The notes under the pieces: model-generated
Seen by the model: only the letters and a program-made list of their open reading frames with translations
The model's database searches: none
What the model was told of the DNA's origin: nothing
Shown: positions 61,883 through 64,000 of the stretch, piece after piece
Numbering within the stretch: the stretch's first letter is position 1
Layout: each line of letters starts with the position of its first letter
Assembly: GCA_963797485.1 (NCBI GenBank)
Contig: CAWCPF010000003.1
Location: 1,116,001 to 1,180,000 of the forward strand
DNA from: CAWAND01 sp963797485
Lineage (GTDB): Bacteria; Chloroflexota; Anaerolineae; Anaerolineales; E44-bin32
DNA length: 64,000 bases
Reading direction: 5' to 3'
Translations under genes and position numbers: made by a program

Positions 61883-62083
61883 CTAAACCATGCGCTCGTG
61901 GTGATGGCGTGAGGCCTGCAGGTAGTCGTCAAGCATGGTCCGGTCGTACCGCCGGTGTCCCCCTGGGGTACGGAAGGGGAGGAGCAGCCCCTCTTTCTCC
62001 ACCTTGTGGAGGGTGCTCAAACTAATCCCCAGGTACGACACGGCTTCCTTGGCTGTCAGCAGTCTCTCGTCGTGAGTGGCCAT
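61883..62083 (-). CDS. MerR-like/excisionase-type HTH protein (BldC-like)
   Basis: This 66-aa protein is a single winged helix-turn-helix: LLTAKEAVSYLGISLSTLHK and VEKEGLLLPFRTPGGHRRYD, the RTPGGHRRY end of BldC and HTH_17 proteins. It is followed 58 bp downstream by the kinase-receiver gene on the same strand, so it may regulate the pilus operon. ATG 62083 lies in a divergent gap with the phosphofructokinase gene. Confidence 0.83.
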   Translation of the reverse strand: MATHDERLLTAKEAVSYLGISLSTLHKVEKEGLLLPFRTPGGHRRYDRTMLDDYLQASRHHHERMV

Positions 62084-62346
62084 CCTTGCCCTTCCTCAGT
62101 CACCAGCCTTGTGGTCCGTTCCCTCGGCTCCGGGCACACCGGCCTATAATGGGCCAGAACCGGCAGCGCGCTCAAGGGACATGGTTTTACATGGTTTTGG
62201 TCCATTTACCGCTGAACCTACTATACGTCACAAAGGGGCCGGATTCCCGCCGCCGGACACGCTGTAAGCCGAATGTAAGGGCCGGTTGAACCTGGCTGGC
62301 CCAACCACGCACGGGCTTGCGGGCGACGCACAAACGGAGGGCCGTC

Positions 62347-63429
62347 ATGACCAAGAAGCTTGGCTTGCTGACCGGTGGGGGGGATGCCCCGGGATTGAAT
62401 GCCGTCATCCGAACGGTGGTCAAGACGGCGCCCCATTACGATTTCCGGGTGATTGGCATCCGGGATGGCTTCGACGGCTTGCTGGATCCTGAGGGAATCG
62501 TGGCCCTGGGACCCGAGCATGTGCGCGGCATTCTGCCCCTGGGAGGCACGATCCTGGGAACCGCCAATCGAGGTAACCCATTTGCCCGGAAAGTGGAGAC
62601 CGACGGAAAGACCGAGATCGTGGATGTCTCGGACGATGTGGTTGCCCGCGCCCTTGAACTGGATTTGGAAGGTATCGTCGTGGTGGGGGGAGACGGGACC
62701 CTGCACATCGGCCTCGAGCTGAAGGACAAGGGCTGCCCCATTGTGGGGGTTCCCAAAACCATCGACAACGACATCGGGGGCACCGACATCAGCTTTGAAT
62801 TCGATACGGCCGTCAACACGGCCATGGAAGCCCTCGACCGGCTGCACACCACAGCTAAATCACATCATCGCGTGATGGTCCTCGAGCTGATGGGCCGCGA
62901 TGCCGGGTTCATTGCCCTGCATGCAGGGCTGGCCGGCGGAGCGGACGTGATCCTCATCCCCGAGATCCCTTTCAGGTTTGACCAGATCTGTGAGAAAGTG
63001 GCGGCACGGGCGCGAGCCGGGAGGCACTTTAGCATCATTGCCGCCGCAGAAGGTGCGCATCCGGAGGGCGGCCAGCCGGTTTACTCCCGCGGCGCAGACG
63101 AGCTTCGAGTTGGGCGGCTTGGCGGGATCGGACAGATCGTGGCCGAGCACGTAGAGCAGGCGTGCCAGATGGAAACCCGGGTCACGGTCCTTGGCCATCT
63201 CCAACACGGCGGTTCGCCGACCGCGTTTGACCGCTGGTTGTGCACCCGGCTTGGGGGGGAAGCCGTCCGTTTGGCGGCCGATGGCCAGTGGGGAAGGATG
63301 GCCGCTTTGCACGGCTCCAAGGTCGAGTCGGTGGATATGCGTCAGGCTTTGGATTCCCCCAAGCGCGTCGATCTGGCCGGCGACGCCGTCCGGACGGCGC
63401 GCGAGATTGGCATCTCGTTTGGGGACTGA
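62347..63429 (+). CDS. pfkA: 6-phosphofructokinase
   Basis: This 360-aa protein has GLLTGGGDAPGLNAVIRTVV at the nucleotide site, VVVGGDGTLHIGLELKDKG, GVPKTIDNDIGGTDISFEFD, and LELMGRDAGFIALHAGLAGG. It phosphorylates fructose-6-phosphate to the 1,6-bisphosphate. GGDGT (Gly at the E. coli 104 position) suggests ATP use, while PKTIDND (Lys at 124) is seen in PPi-type and atypical ATP enzymes. ATG 62347 follows GGAGGGCCGTC. The 263-bp divergent gap has a TATAAT at 62145 but no clear -35. Confidence 0.93.
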   Translation: MTKKLGLLTGGGDAPGLNAVIRTVVKTAPHYDFRVIGIRDGFDGLLDPEGIVALGPEHVRGILPLGGTILGTANRGNPFARKVETDGKTEIVDVSDDVVARALELDLEGIVVVGGDGTLHIGLELKDKGCPIVGVPKTIDNDIGGTDISFEFDTAVNTAMEALDRLHTTAKSHHRVMVLELMGRDAGFIALHAGLAGGADVILIPEIPFRFDQICEKVAARARAGRHFSIIAAAEGAHPEGGQPVYSRGADELRVGRLGGIGQIVAEHVEQACQMETRVTVLGHLQHGGSPTAFDRWLCTRLGGEAVRLAADGQWGRMAALHGSKVESVDMRQALDSPKRVDLAGDAVRTAREIGISFGD

Positions 63430-63434
63430 AGGAG

Positions 63435-64000
63435 TCAGCCCAGCGAATCAAAGAGCTGGGCGATGGCATCCCGCCCCGGTTGAGCCAGAGGTTTGACCCC
63501 GTCGGCCGTGTGCAATCGGACCCCCCAACTCTCGGCCACCCGGCCGATGCGCGCCGCCGGGATCCCGACGGCCGACAGCGCCTCAACAATGCCTGGGCTC
63601 GCCTCAGGGCGCGCCGTGATGAGCAAGGCGCCCGAAGCCAGCGATGCCAGCGGATCAACCCCCAAGGCCCGGCAGAGCTGACGAGCTTCTCCCGGGATGG
63701 GGATGGCGTCCAGCTCGATCTCCAAACCCACCGAGGCGGCCTCGGCCATTTCCCACAGGCCGCCCGCCAGGCCGCCCTCAGTCGGGTCGTGCATGGCGGT
63801 CACGCCGCCACTTTCCGCCGCCACCAGCGCGTCCTGCACAACGCTGATGCCTGGATCCTCGAGTGCGCGCTGTCCCCAATCGATCGTCCCAGGTTGCATG
63901 CCCTCCAGCTTCCCGGCAAAATCCGTGGCCAAGATGCTCACGGCTTCGATGGGGATCCACTTGGTGAGCAAGATATCGTCGCCGGGACGCGCCCCGCGGG
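63435..64000 (-). CDS. AIR synthase-related/HypE-like protein, C-terminal part, runs off the window
   Basis: The gene enters from beyond 64000 and stops at 63435, 5 bp from the pfk stop (convergent). The visible 188 residues include RPGDDILLTKWIPIEAVSIL, then MHDPTEGGLAGGLWEMAEAA and ARQLCRALGVDPLASLASGA, the C-terminal domain of the AIRS/HypE/ThiL superfamily with the DPTEGGLAGG loop. HypE dehydrates a thiocarboxamide for hydrogenase maturation. Many related proteins have other, unknown roles. The N-terminal ATP site is not visible. Confidence 0.82.
   Translation of the reverse strand, partial: RGARPGDDILLTKWIPIEAVSILATDFAGKLEGMQPGTIDWGQRALEDPGISVVQDALVAAESGGVTAMHDPTEGGLAGGLWEMAEAASVGLEIELDAIPIPGEARQLCRALGVDPLASLASGALLITARPEASPGIVEALSAVGIPAARIGRVAESWGVRLHTADGVKPLAQPGRDAIAQLFDSLG

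Noticed and set aside
62122..62150. TATAAT at 62145 as the pfk promoter
   Set aside because: No acceptable -35 hexamer is found 16-18 bp upstream, so only a weak candidate remains.
1..64000. CRISPR arrays, rRNA or tRNA genes
   Set aside because: The only regularly spaced repeats are the attC-like sites, which are too long and too far apart for CRISPR. No cloverleaf ends or rRNA sequence were recognised by eye, and a tRNA scan was not possible.

Overview
The window looks like a chromosomal segment of a high-GC bacterium of the phylum Chloroflexota, probably an Anaerolineae-like lineage. The grounds are a type IV pilus cluster of Chloroflexota layout, Ser/Thr/Pro-linker surface proteins with SH3-like and SdrD-like domains, and small DUF1801, DinB, VOC and GNAT proteins typical of such genomes. 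The phylum is an inference from gene content. No rRNA, tRNA or marker gene is present to fix it.

Region 1 (about 1-13.4 kb) is an integron-type gene cassette array read left to right. Short plus-strand genes are each followed by a recombination-site-like repeat that begins near a RYYYAAC-type box and ends in GTTAGGC or a variant. There are two site families: compact ones of 60-85 bp, and an unusual long family of about 140-180 bp with a strongly conserved body. The cargo is a DUF885 peptidase-like protein, two VOC/RidA-type small proteins, MscL with a zinc ribbon, DUF1801 and DinB proteins, a GlsB-type membrane protein, methyltransferases, an SDR, an NTF2-like protein and an acetyltransferase. 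No integrase lies in the window. Site orientation predicts it to the left.

Region 2 (13.4-47 kb) continues with almost 50 plus-strand genes and no attC-like sites: small stress, detoxification and modification proteins (GNAT, VOC, DUF1801, DinB, HEAT-like), gluconate kinase, DNA alkylation repair joined to polyphosphate kinase 2, an EAL protein with a CZB-like domain, a chromate transporter, a DtxR/MntR-type regulator with the Nramp transporter MntH behind a palindromic operator, MsrA and hemolysin III.

Region 3 (47-64 kb) is mainly minus-strand. It holds a squalene/phytoene synthase, a hairpin-rich spacer, a surface lipoprotein (plus strand), and a type IV pilus operon read from 61.8 to 50.7 kb: kinase-receiver, PilB, PilC, minor pilins V and W, a minor-pilin-like protein carrying a six-unit Kelch propeller, PilN/O/M-like proteins, PilD, PilT and a major-type prepilin. 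A small HTH protein, a phosphofructokinase and a partial HypE/AIR-synthase-like gene close the window.

Two window-wide patterns matter. At least 17 genes, including pilus core genes, are broken by apparent single-base frameshifts with both halves intact, which points to uncorrected indels in the assembly rather than mass gene decay. Seven copies of the palindrome TTGTGA-N6-TCACAA (Rex/CRP-type) lie between or at the edges of genes from 12.3 kb onward and none is in the cassette array before that.
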